Shown here one piece after another: positions 46,154 to 54,871 of a stretch of 64,000 nucleotides of DNA. The stretch's first letter is position 1. Every line of letters starts with the position of its first letter. Below the pieces are notes generated by a model, which was given only the letters and a program-made list of their open reading frames with translations, made no database searches and had not been told where the DNA came from. Position numbers and translations under genes: made by a program. This DNA comes from Platerodrilus igneus (Eukaryota > Arthropoda > Insecta > Coleoptera > Lycidae), in the NCBI GenBank assembly GCA_036346225.1, contig JARFIW010001082.1:5084001-5148000 (forward strand), given 5' to 3'.

Positions 46154-47110
46154 TTGCATATACATATAAATAATTCAAGTCTAAGGAAATTATGTTGCTT
46201 TAAGGTTGATCTGAACAATACAAGTGAATTTATTACGCGCGATTGCATTCCGATTAAACGAGAAAAAAATCGTCAGTTATTTATTAACGAGAAAATTATA
46301 GTGGTAAAATGCTATAAAAAAATAAGCTATATGCATATATCAAAAATAGTATATGATTGTGTAGGAATATGTTGTAGGGCAATAAGTATATCAAAAAACT
46401 GCTATATATAAAATATTGAAAGAAGGTAATAATTATGCCGTACAGGAATGGACCGCTCTAATAACGGAAAAAAGAACATGGAATTTCCAAGAGACGACAA
46501 AAAACATTCGACGTGGGGTACATTCATTTCACTTCAACAAAGAGATTCTAACATTAAACAAGTCATTACAAGTTATTCAAGTAGATAATAAGTTACCGTA
46601 GATTTGAGTTTTTCAATGCTCCACCTGAAGGTACTACATTGGCCAGGAAGCGAGTTCTTTCCTTTACCTGGAAATTTAAAATTTAGCCGGACCCTTGCCA
46701 TTCCTGGCAAGGTAGGGATGTTTAACGTGCGTGACAACACTTACACACGGGACCTACATTTTACCTATCATCCGAAGGAAGGCGTTTTTTTCTTAAAAAT
46801 GCTCGCCTAACACTTATCAGACGGGCCGTGTTGAACACGGGACGTTGAAATTGTAGTCATACGCGAACCTATTTAACCCAAGAAGACACCGACAATACAC
46901 TTCCGCAAGTTAGTATTATTAATTTTTCGAATAGATTAAAAGAACTCAATTTTTGTAGGAACAAACTTAGCAGAAACATCTGCCTAACTGATACAGCCCA
47001 AATTTGTTCTTGGTACAGAATATGTCTTCGAGAAATTAAATGTTGCCGTACTGAAAAATGATCAATCTACTATTTAGATGAAAATTGGGCGAATGAAGGA
47101 TATGCGGTGG
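46154..47110 (+). pseudogene. DDE_3-type transposase, N-terminal half, split by a SINE
   Basis: The frames 46154-46411 and 46416-46601 carry a helix-turn-helix-like stretch (ISISKNCYI) and then KRTWNFQETTKNIRRGVHSF and SLQVIQVDNKLP. After SINE copy 4 the reading resumes at 46905 with NFSNRLKELNF, then REIKCCRTEK and YYLDENWANEGY (47068-47103). This corresponds to the YLDETWVN block with the first catalytic Asp in a widespread arthropod transposase family (DDE_3, Tc1/IS630-like). The Asp and following Glu are kept. The second half is missing, replaced by tandem repeats. A C-terminal fragment of the same family lies at 57.95 kb. Confidence 0.65.
46596..46893 (-). repeat. tRNA-derived SINE family 1, copy 4
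   Basis: The copy is full length but diverged. The plus strand shows TTTTTCAATGCTCCACC (family 3' end reversed), then AAGGTACTACATTGGCCAGG, GGTAGGGATGTTTAACGTGC, and AAATGCTCGCCTAACAC, and ends at the mutated head (AAGAAGACACCGAC for AGGAGCCGCC). Flanks AATAAGTTACCG and AATACACTTCCG are a plausible decayed target duplication. It splits the DDE_3 transposase, whose frame continues on the other side. Confidence 0.8.
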
Positions 47111-47120
47111 TAGTAAAGTT

Positions 47121-47312
47121 ATGCGACTTTGAACTCAATGTAGATCGATCGACTAATTCCATGCGACTTTGGATTCAATATAGGTCAATCGACTAAAAAC
47201 GACATGAATGCGTTGGTTTGTAAATCAATGACCTACAAAAGTGCGTTACTATGAACTCAAAGTATCTCAGCCGACTAAAAACAGTATTACTTTGAATTCA
47301 AAGTAGGTAAGC
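47121..47312 (+). repeat. Degenerate tandem repeat, about 40-bp units
   Basis: Units start at 47121 and 47161 (ATGCGACTTTG) and, more diverged, near 47243 and 47284. Shared words are ACTCAAAGTA-like and GACTAAAAAC. It begins 10 bp after the recognisable transposase ends. Confidence 0.5.
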
Positions 47313-47399
47313 ATAACTGCTGGTCGTGCAAGTACAGTTGGATAATTTTGCCAAGCGCGTAGTTAGCAGTATATTGTCGCGGTTGCATACTAAGGGTGG

Positions 47400-47401
<2 letters not shown>

Positions 47402-47439
<38 letters not shown>
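47402..47439. repeat. (AT)n microsatellite
   Basis: Uninterrupted AT run. Confidence 0.95.
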
Positions 47440-47441
<2 letters not shown>

Positions 47442-47534
47442 AAGATGTATCTGTAAACAAACTCTTATGAAAATAATAAGAACCATTGACAAATACAAAT
47501 CGGGCTGGTAGTTATATAGCCATTAACAAAACAT

Positions 47535-47644
47535 TAGCTTTATTACTTCACAGGGGAGGAAACATCCACTGACCAATGGTTTGGGCTTGTTATCCTCATC
47601 AGAGTGGAATTGTTCCCAATAACCCTATGAAGTAATCGAAGCTA
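47535..47644. repeat. Inverted repeat with hammerhead-like loop
   Basis: Arms at 47535-47555 and 47623-47644 (TAGCTTTATTACTTCACAGGG and CCCTATGAAGTAATCGAAGC) pair with a few mismatches. On the minus strand the loop contains CTCTGATGAGGATAAC and CCAAACC, which recalls a hammerhead core but has CAAA instead of GAAA. It may be a Penelope-like terminal remnant. Confidence 0.5.
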
Positions 47645-47903
47645 TTATAATGATATAATTTCGAAACAATCACTGTACTATGGCAAAAGTAAATAAAACC
47701 GCCATCAGGTGATAAAACACCAACACTACTAAAGTGTGGAAGTACAGAATTGAACCAAAACTACATAATAAATTTTATAGATGAGTATAAAAGTACGTCT
47801 GGCCTTTGAGATTTGCGGAATGTTACAGCAAAATTTATTTGCAAACGTAACAAACCTTCTCGTGGCGACACCCGAGTTCATGCCCCAAAGGCAATTCAAA
47901 TAA

Positions 47904-47982
47904 ATAAAGACAAGTTATTTGCAGTCCGCAAAATTTCTTACTTTATATACAATTTTCTTATTGCGGACTGCAAATAACTTGT

Positions 47983-47988
<6 letters not shown>
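47904..47988. repeat. Perfect hairpin, 28-bp arms, 29-nt loop
   Basis: Arms at 47904-47931 and 47961-47988 are exact reverse complements (core GACAAGTTATTTGCAGTCCG). The right arm runs directly into an (AT)n tract. Confidence 0.9.

Positions 47989-48018
<30 letters not shown>
47986..48018. repeat. (AT)n microsatellite
   Basis: AT run joining the hairpin to the first unit of the tandem SINE array. Confidence 0.95.
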
Positions 48019-48025
<7 letters not shown>

Positions 48026-48116
48026 GTGAATAAGATGAAATAACAACTTAGACTGTTATGCAAAGCCCAAATGATCATTTCAAATCGAGCTAGTAATTGA
48101 AAGATGGAAAATATAA

Positions 48117-48190
48117 GGTCTTGGACAGGACTTGAACCTGTATCCTGGTTTTGCGGGAACCATGCGTTTACCAATTACGCCACCGAGACC
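48117..48190 (-). repeat. tRNA-like head of SINE family 2, unit 1
   Basis: On the minus strand it has a near-complete cloverleaf: acceptor pairs (GGTCTCG with CAAGACC, six of seven), box A region TGGCGTAATTGG, a five-bp anticodon stem TGGTT/AACCA around loop CCCGCAA, and a T arm ACAGG-TTCAAGT-CCTGT containing box B GGTTCAAGTCC. Position 33 is C instead of U and the sequence continues into a conserved SINE body, so it is a SINE head, not a tRNA gene. Confidence 0.7.
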
Positions 48191-48518
48191 GATGACACAA
48201 TTGGGAAATTTACAAATTTAAATCGTGTACACGACGATACATCAACCAAACTTTCAATTACGTTCGGCATTTTTGTCAATCATATCTGACATGGTCAATT
48301 TTTGACTTATGTCAGTTATAGACAGGAAGCTACGCTCAAAATTATTGCTATAAGCCAAGTATTAAATATATAAAAATTTTAGGTAGTTAATTACACAAGG
48401 TCAGTTGATAAATACTATCGTATTATAGTGAATAAGATGAAATAACAACTTAGACTTTTATGCAAAGCCCAAATGATCATTTCAAATCGAGCTAGTAATT
48501 GAAAGATGGAAAATATAA

Positions 48519-48592
48519 GGTCTTGAACAGGACTTGAACCTGTATCCTGGTTTTGCCGGAACCATGCGTTTACCAATTACGCCACCGAGACC
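48519..48592 (-). repeat. tRNA-like head of SINE family 2, unit 2
   Basis: Same structure as unit 1; the anticodon-loop equivalent reads CCGGCAA and one T-arm/acceptor base differs (CTGTTCAAGACC). Confidence 0.7.
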
Positions 48593-48856
48593 GATGACAC
48601 AATTGGGAAATTTACAAATTTAAGTCGTGTACACGACGATACATCAACCTAACTTTCAATTGCGTTCGGTATTTTTGTCAATCATATCTAACACTGTCAA
48701 TTTTTGACTTATGTCAGTTATAGACAGGAAGCTACGCTCAAAATTATGGCTATAAGCCAAGTATTAAATATATAAATATTTTAGGTAGTTAATTATACAA
48801 GGTCAGTTGATAAATACTATCGTATTATAGTGAATAAGATGAAATAACAAATTATA

Positions 48857-49025
48857 AGGTGGCGTAATTGGTAAACGCATCAGGATACAGGTTCAAGTCC
48901 TGTCCAAGACCTTATATTTTCCATCTTTCAATTACTAACTCGATTTGAAATGATCATTTGGGCTTTGCATAAAAGCCTAAGTTGTTATTTCATCTTATTC
49001 CCTATAATACGATAGTATTTATCAA

Positions 49026-49027
<2 letters not shown>
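48857..49027 (+). repeat. Inverted SINE family 2 copy, anticodon-arm deleted
   Basis: It has a plus-strand head (GGTGGCGTAATTGG, then CAGGTTCAAGTCC) and a body ending TTTATCAACTT followed by (AT)n. Relative to units 1 and 2 it lacks the anticodon arm between AAACGCAT and CAGGATAC and the first acceptor bases. It forms a long inverted repeat with 48400-48550. The 3' end adjacent to (AT)n suggests a microsatellite tail for this family. Confidence 0.75.

Positions 49028-49060
<33 letters not shown>
49028..49060. repeat. (AT)n microsatellite
   Basis: AT run between the SINE 3' end and the long hairpin. Confidence 0.95.
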
Positions 49061-49062
<2 letters not shown>

Positions 49063-49243
49063 AATGATATTAGCAGGTTGTAGGTCAGCTGGTTATTTAA
49101 GCGTACTCTTTATTATATTCTTAGCTTTCGGTTTATTTCAAACCTTTATCAAAGAAACTACAAAAACCGAAAGCTAAGAATATAATAAAGAGTACGCTTA
49201 AATAACCAGCTGACCTACAACCTGCTAATATCATTCAATATAT
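49055..49243. repeat. Perfect hairpin, 80-bp arms, 29-nt loop
   Basis: Arms 49055-49134 and 49164-49243 are exact reverse complements over 80 bp; the loop is 49135-49163. On the minus strand the loop-proximal part reads TTTGATAAAGGTTTG, then AAACCGAAAGCT, which resembles the Penelope/hammerhead order (TGAnnAA - stem - GAAA). Perfect arms imply recent formation or ongoing gene conversion. Confidence 0.93.
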
Positions 49244-49271
49244 TCAAATCAGCAAGGTCGTTATACTACAT

Positions 49272-49274
<3 letters not shown>

Positions 49275-49313
<39 letters not shown>
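49275..49313. repeat. (AT)n microsatellite
   Basis: AT run after the hairpin. Confidence 0.95.
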
Positions 49314-49316
<3 letters not shown>

Positions 49317-49319
49317 AAC

Positions 49320-49445
49320 TGATTTGATTAAAATCTTGGGATGCACTCGTTCTACCAGATAAAACTACAGCGTCAAATTGTAATTTTTATTCAACGTTTC
49401 GGCATTGACTTTATGCCTTCTTCATAGACTGAACAATTTAATGAA
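49320..49445 (-). mobile_element. Penelope-like 3' terminus, second family (tentative)
   Basis: On the minus strand it reads CTATGAAGAAGGCATAAAG, TCAATGCCGAAACGTTG, then AATAAAAATTAC. GGCA and TGCC can pair as stem II between TGAAGA and GAAAC. This is the usual look of PLE 3' ends (…GAAGAAG…GAAACGT…). No coding region remains. Confidence 0.5.
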
Positions 49446-49742
49446 GATTATTACAATTAAAATCAAACAGTTAAGCTGTGTACTTACATAAATTACTATG
49501 ACTTAAACCTGATTTAAACTTAACAAACAACACTTATTCATGGCATACAGCTTGGTTAAACTTTTAAAAATTAATTACGGCAACACAATTAAAATGTAAC
49601 ACAGTCAATTGGATAAAATAAATAAATAAATAAATTAACATATAACAACATGCAGTTAAACCTAATCATACGGCGCAACAAGCATAACTAAACTAGTTCT
49701 ATTTAATAATTGATCATGTTGTCACATGGTCATAATCTAAAA

Positions 49743-49766
49743 TATATCTATATATATATATATATT
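49743..49766. repeat. (AT)n microsatellite
   Basis: Short AT run, one C interruption near its start. Confidence 0.85.
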
Positions 49767-51405
49767 GCTGTGATACGCCGCATCTTGGAGCGTCAGTAAA
49801 AAAGTGTTGTGATACATATACAGCAAACTGTAACATTTGAAATTATACACTTACCTTCCTTTTTAACTTTGCCTGGATAGCTCAGCGAAATTGTCGGAGT
49901 TTTCAAAATGAAATCAACCACAGCAATTTCACAAAATATTTATACATATGAAATATTTTCTCTCATACAAAAGCATATATAATATTTAAAACATGGTTTT
50001 TTTCAAACATAAAATAATTTCTAACGAGTATTTATTATTAAAAAAATGTTCCTTACCTTATTTTAAATTTACAGAACTAAATTTATCTTTATTTGAATAT
50101 TTTACTTGACTTTGTTTATTCCCACGCTTGTAAGGTTTGTTTAGCCAAAAAAATCCTTGACAGATAATCTATTAAAAGGTCAGATGTTTCGAACTCTGAA
50201 CACAAACTTCCCTGTTAAAGATCCTTTACAAAAGAAATTATTATGACTATCTTAAACTAAATGACAAAATTCAAATATCAGTAACAAAAGAATTATACTT
50301 ACAAAAATCCACGAAGCGTTTCTTTATCCAACTCGTAATTAAATATATTCTTATTTTAATTTGACGTCCAAATCCGCCTACAAGATAATGCATGAAATCT
50401 CCATTTAGAAACAGCAGTAACGAATTTACATATTTGCTTATATCTTTCTTTCAATTATTTAATAAAATGTTTTGAATTGCGTTATATTGAAGAATTTTCG
50501 CTCTTCATTATATTTCATAATTTCCATTTTTTATGTAATTTGGGTTTAAAACATCACTTCTATATTGATTATAAGAATTACAGGATACTTTTAATATCAT
50601 CTTCGCAAAGCAACTGCTCACGACTTAAATCAAAATAACTTTTGCGGTCGAATTTAAAAATCAAATGAACGAATGTTTTTAATAAACGCTCCCTTATATA
50701 TACTTATTTGTCTATTTCAGAATGTAGTAGAATTTGCGCGATTCCATTCAAATTAATAAACGCCTATTTTACATGATTTCTTGGAAATCCTTATTAGCGT
50801 TCGAAATTGTTTAGTTTTATTACGTCGTTATCTCATTCCAGTTATTAGTGACGTGCACGGTTCGTCCTACTCTAACATATATACGAATATCGTGGCGCCG
50901 CATACTAATGCAAAAGATAATCAATTTTTGTGGGTTATTTTTCAATGTTCGAACCGCTTCTTGGAATAAACGTTTATTTATTAATGAGTTTATACAAAAT
51001 TGAGGTATTCTCCCGAAACTTCCTTGTAAAGCTGGTCTATTCCAGAAAATGATCTATTTAAAATAAATTTATGTAATCCATAGGGTAATTAATTTAAACT
51101 TTAATTGCTTTTTAATGCAAAAGGGGTTGCATTTTATAGAAAATATTTGCTTTTACATCAAAATGTGTTTTTAATTCACCTATTATGGTTAGAATTGGGG
51201 TTTCAAATACACGAAATTACTTACTTTTATCCACGGAAAGCGCATTTTTATTATGAACGAGTGGTTTTGTGTGTATCTTAAATTGATTAATTTGCATTCG
51301 CATTTAAAGCGTATTAAAGTATTGTAACGATTGGTTATTTCTACTATGCTGCCTACATTATTTACTATGTATTTACAATACGCCTATATCATACAGGGTG
51401 ATTAT
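49767..51405. other. Unassigned AT-rich sequence
   Basis: No recognisable frames or repeats. At 51394-51406 TACAGGGTGATTATT lies at the junction with the truncated integrase; similar TACAGGGTG words occur near 6312 and may be TE ends. Confidence 0.45.
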
Positions 51406-52101
51406 TTATACACGGGGGTATAGAACAAATAAGTATAAACAGCCTTTTAGAACGGAAGCATTTCCACGTTTTGAACTTTTGATAAGAAAAGAGCCAGCAA
51501 AGTCAACGCCCTCATTAGTAAAAGCGCGACTTATTTGAACTCGTGGCGAAGGTAAATCTGACATTGTTGGTTGCAGAGGTTTAGCAGCAAACCGGAAACA
51601 CGGCAAACATTTGTGTATGCATTGTCGCGTTAGGGATCGCAAACCAACGATCCAGAATTTGCGCTAAATTAAAGCTTGAGTATTCTAAGGACCAGAATGT
51701 AAAAACAATTTGTGATAATAATCACATAGAAGACGAGAAATGATTGCACGCTTAGGTAATAAAAAAAGATGTTTGTAATCGTAGGGCATTAAAGAATTAC
51801 GAAGTCTTTCGTCCACCCTAAGAAGGCCCCCAGAATCTAGAAAAGGCGAAAGTTTTCTTATGAAGTTGGAAGTGAGTTTACCTCCTTTTATTTGAGCAAT
51901 CTCAAATTCATAGTACTGACGCTGTGTTATCTTAACAAGAGTCAACTTAGAATTTTCCAAATTCTCGGACGTAATAGGACCGAGCAACTTCCTTTTTGGA
52001 TAACGATAATTGTATATGAACCCTTCCATAAAGGCCATCGTATTTCGTAAAGATGTCAAAGAAGAAAATCTCTCCATGAATTCACCGAAAATTTCAGGCA
52101 A
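51406..52101 (-). pseudogene. Bel/Pao integrase fragment
   Basis: Frame 52101-51685 covers the zinc-binding region before the core, with ENSKLTLVKITQRQYYEFEI, LDSGGLLRVDERLRNS and LLPKRAIISRLL. Frame 51642-51406 has the CIHKCLPCFRF cysteine pair and then NEGVDFAGSFLIK, where the first catalytic Asp lies. The core breaks off at LYLFV; the second Asp and Glu are absent. Confidence 0.8.
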
Positions 52102-52134
52102 GCCCGAGATTAGAATTTTTGCATAGACTTGAGT

Positions 52135-52554
52135 TCAGGAACTAGTTTCAAAAGGCACAACAGATACAGTGTCACCTTCTATGGGAAGCTCAGAAAAATC
52201 AGTACAGCCATACCACCACAACCGATTCTCAATTAGCTGCAAGGGGACGACACCTCGAGAACCCAGGTCCGCAGGATTCTTTTTACCCGAAATGGGGTTC
52301 CATTGGGAAATCGTAGTCAGATCAAGAATCTTTTCTACCCGATTACCTACAAAGGTTTTAAGCAAATCAAAAGGAGTTCTTAACCAGGTTAGAACCACTT
52401 GCGAATCGGTAAACAATTTAATTGCTTGTATAACATAATCAAACTGCATATTTGTGATAGAATGTACCAAGCGCGCCAATAAAAGCGCACCCAGGAGTTC
52501 TATACGAGGAATTGTGCAAGCCTTTAATGGAGCAACTTTACTTTTCGCTTGCAA
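52135..52554 (-). pseudogene. Bel/Pao RNase H domain
   Basis: 139 codons: KSKVAPLKACTIPRIELLGA with the family's PRIEL block, then LFTDSQVVLTWL, with a catalytic Asp in TDS. WNPISGKKNPADLGSRGV follows, the conserved NPADxxSRG block. The domain removes the RNA strand after reverse transcription. This frame is open across the whole domain. Confidence 0.85.
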
Positions 52555-52827
52555 GAGATTGCAAAAAACAGCCTCATCTGCGGTTGCATATAGGTAAACA
52601 CAAGCTGAATAGCTCCTTTCACTTGCGGCGCAAAATCCTAACAGATTATAGGTACAGCCCTAAAGAGATATGCTACCAGGAATTTTTAATTGAGATAAGC
52701 TCGGAAGTTGATAGCAGAATTGCTCCCATTCTGCGCACCAAGGGGAATCTGGAGTGTCATCCTAATTAAGTTTTTGTAACCACAATCGTTGCAGAAAGTA
52801 CTTGATCAGAAAAGTTACAGGTGCCAA

Positions 52828-53640
52828 TCATCCTAAAGGGTCGAATATATGAGCCATGTAAGATAGTATGGTTCTTTTGGTGAAAGGCTCTTGAAAGGGA
52901 AACACGTAGTAAACAAAAGTGTCAGAATTTGAATTCCACACCAAACCCAAAAACTTTATTCCGCTAACATCGTCAGAAAATGCTAACGGAGCTTCGAGAT
53001 CAGTTTCTCCGAAATCTTGTAGCATATCGACACTATTGTTAGACTATTTTCTTAGCTGAAATTTGCCAAGAGAAAGATGTTTAATTAACTCAACTTGAAG
53101 TTGTTTTGCCGCCGCGGAGTTTTTGGCGCCTGAAATTATATCATCCATATATGTGTGATTAATCAGGACATGAGAAGCCATTGGGTAAGCATTGCCCTCA
53201 TCAACCACTAATTGTCGAAGAACGCGCTGGGCAAGAAATTACGAAGGAGTTAGTTCATAAGTAAGAGTTTTAAGCTCAAATTCAAGAATGTTTTCCTCGG
53301 AAGAAGGTCGCCAAAAAATATGTTGATATTAACGATCCATAGGGTGAACTAAAATTTGTCGATACATCATACGGATGTCCGCACATACAGCAAATACGTG
53401 GAATTGAAAGGAAGAAATAATTTCTGGTAAACCTCCTTGAAGGTTGGGACCAGAATATAGCCGATCATTTAGAGATAGATGTGAGGAATCAAGTGCAGAG
53501 CCGTTAAACACTACAGTAGCAACACGTAATCGGAAGGATTACTTGCAGCTTCCATGTGTCCCAAGGAAAGATATTCTTGAAGAAATTGGTTGTAAAATTG
53601 TTTGTTTTCAATATCTCGTTATAACCGCCTTTCCAGATTG
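52828..53640 (-). pseudogene. Bel/Pao reverse transcriptase (frameshifted)
   Basis: Frame 53511-53329 contains FAVCADIRMMYRQILVHP, RT motif A with its catalytic Asp. The second motif, YMDDIISGA, is read at 53131-53151 in a different frame (YMDD codons at 53140-53151), so all catalytic Asp codons survive. Frame 53025-52828 ends with SYMAHIFDPLG, the junction to the connection domain typical of Pao. Stops at several points separate these pieces. Confidence 0.85.
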
Positions 53641-54422
53641 AGGTAACTCTTATAATCCATAAGACTATTCTGTCGAAGAGAAGGGATGCTACGATCAAAC
53701 GGCAGAGATACCATGTAACGACCTGTTTCGTCACAAGAATAAGTTTCCAAAAAATGCCTTTCACAATAGGTATCTTCAGGACGAACGGGGGAAGGCATCT
53801 TAATGTCCTCAATTTCCCAAAATTGTTGTATTTCCTTATCTAAAGTTTCTGAAACCACAAAAAGCGAAAGTGAATTAGCTAGACTAGGTAAGTCAGAAAC
53901 TGGTCCAAGCAATACGTAACCGAACATGGTTCTCATCGCAGTGGGTTGCCCTGAAATAATTTCAGAATGCTCTGAAAATAATATTTCGGCTCCTAGAAGT
54001 ATTTCCACAGGAGCTGATTTAAAATAATTAGGATCAGCAAGTTCTAAAGTTTGAAATTTCTTTAAAACCTGTGATGATCCGGTAATTTCAGGAAGAATGG
54101 ACGCAGAAAAAATCAACTGCCCTTGTGAACAATTAGAAAATAAAAAACAATTTACTATTCCTTTAAAATGTACATTATTTGAAATTTCTGTAATTTGGCG
54201 ATAATCGTATGAACGTCTAAGGCGCAAACGTTGCACACAATTTTCAGGAATTGCATTTATTTGTGAGCCAATATCTAGAACGCACCGCACTGACCGAAGT
54301 TCGCCACTGATGTCAACAACCTTAGCTTGAATGGTGCCTAATAGAACTGTAAGATTTTCAGGGTTATTGGCAACATTACAAGCAGAAGTAGTTTGTTGGA
54401 TACTTACCGAAGTACCCTTCAA
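53619..54422 (-). pseudogene. Bel/Pao aspartic protease and linker to RT
   Basis: 267 codons open. Residues 25-110 are the retropepsin-like DUF1758 domain, with CVLDIGSQINAIPE around residue 50, where the family has a D-S/T-G active site. Here the Ser/Thr is Ile (D-I-G), which would weaken or abolish proteolysis. Then come PVEILLGAEILF and TMFGYVLLGPV, as in Pao elements, and the region leading to the RT with YCERHFLETYS and NSLMDYKSYLNLERRL. Start at 54422 is just the first Met; the true product is a polyprotein. Confidence 0.85.
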
Positions 54423-54469
54423 ATTTTTGAAAGTATTCGAATGAGTAGTAACATGTGAATCCGCAGAAT

Positions 54470-54784
54470 GTAATAAACTGTGACATTTGCGGGAAGAACA
54501 AGTATTGCGGCTGCCGTAAGAAGCGCACGCACCCTTATGATTACCTAGGCATTTGAAACAAAGAAAGCGTTTTTAACAGCAGCGTGCCGATCCTGCATAT
54601 TTAAAGCTCGAAAGTTTAAGCATTCGTAAATTCTATGCTCGCCTTCACAATAAAGACATAGAAATGCCCTTTTTTCCCTGCTTTTAGCAGAAGTAGAAAC
54701 CTTTTTAATTAACAAAGATTTATTAGGACTAAATCTTGGCTTAGGTGGAAAAATATTAGAATTTTCAAACCTTTCGGGTTTCAA
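54470..54784 (-). pseudogene. Bel/Pao gag zinc-knuckle region
   Basis: Frame 54784-54545 reads REKRAFLCLYCEGEHRIYEC with the first Cys/His cluster and RHAAVKNAFF. A shifted frame continues CFKCLGNHKGACAS and CSSRKCHSLLH. These paired cysteine clusters are the gag-to-protease junction of Bel/Pao elements and bind nucleic acid. Confidence 0.8.
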
Positions 54785-54871
54785 ATCTTGTTGAAGTCAG
54801 CCGTTTTACTTTGTAGGCTCAAAAATTTAAAGAGCTGTTCACAACTCGGAATATCAGAACCCACTTGCATA

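Larger units (their letters stand above)
48022..48825 (-). repeat. 402-bp tandem duplication of a tRNA-SINE (family 2)
   Basis: TATAGTGAATAAGATGAAAT starts at 48022, 48424 and 48826, giving two complete units of exactly 402 bp and the start of a third. The units differ at only a few positions. Each contains, on the minus strand, a tRNA-like head and a SINE body ending at TTCACTATAATACG-type sequence, plus about 230 bp of non-SINE sequence. The third start breaks after about 25 bp into an inverted SINE. Confidence 0.85.

Noticed and set aside
47298..47511. Open frames with Tyr-Ile runs
   Set aside because: Same artefact of an (AT)n tract.
48117..48592. Two apparent tRNA genes on the minus strand
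   Set aside because: They fold like tRNA but have C at the position of invariant U33, an acceptor mismatch, and continue into a repeated body; they are SINE heads.
48022..48825. CRISPR-like array
   Set aside because: Repeats with a 402-bp period are a tandem duplication of SINE DNA in a eukaryote; no short direct repeats with unique spacers.
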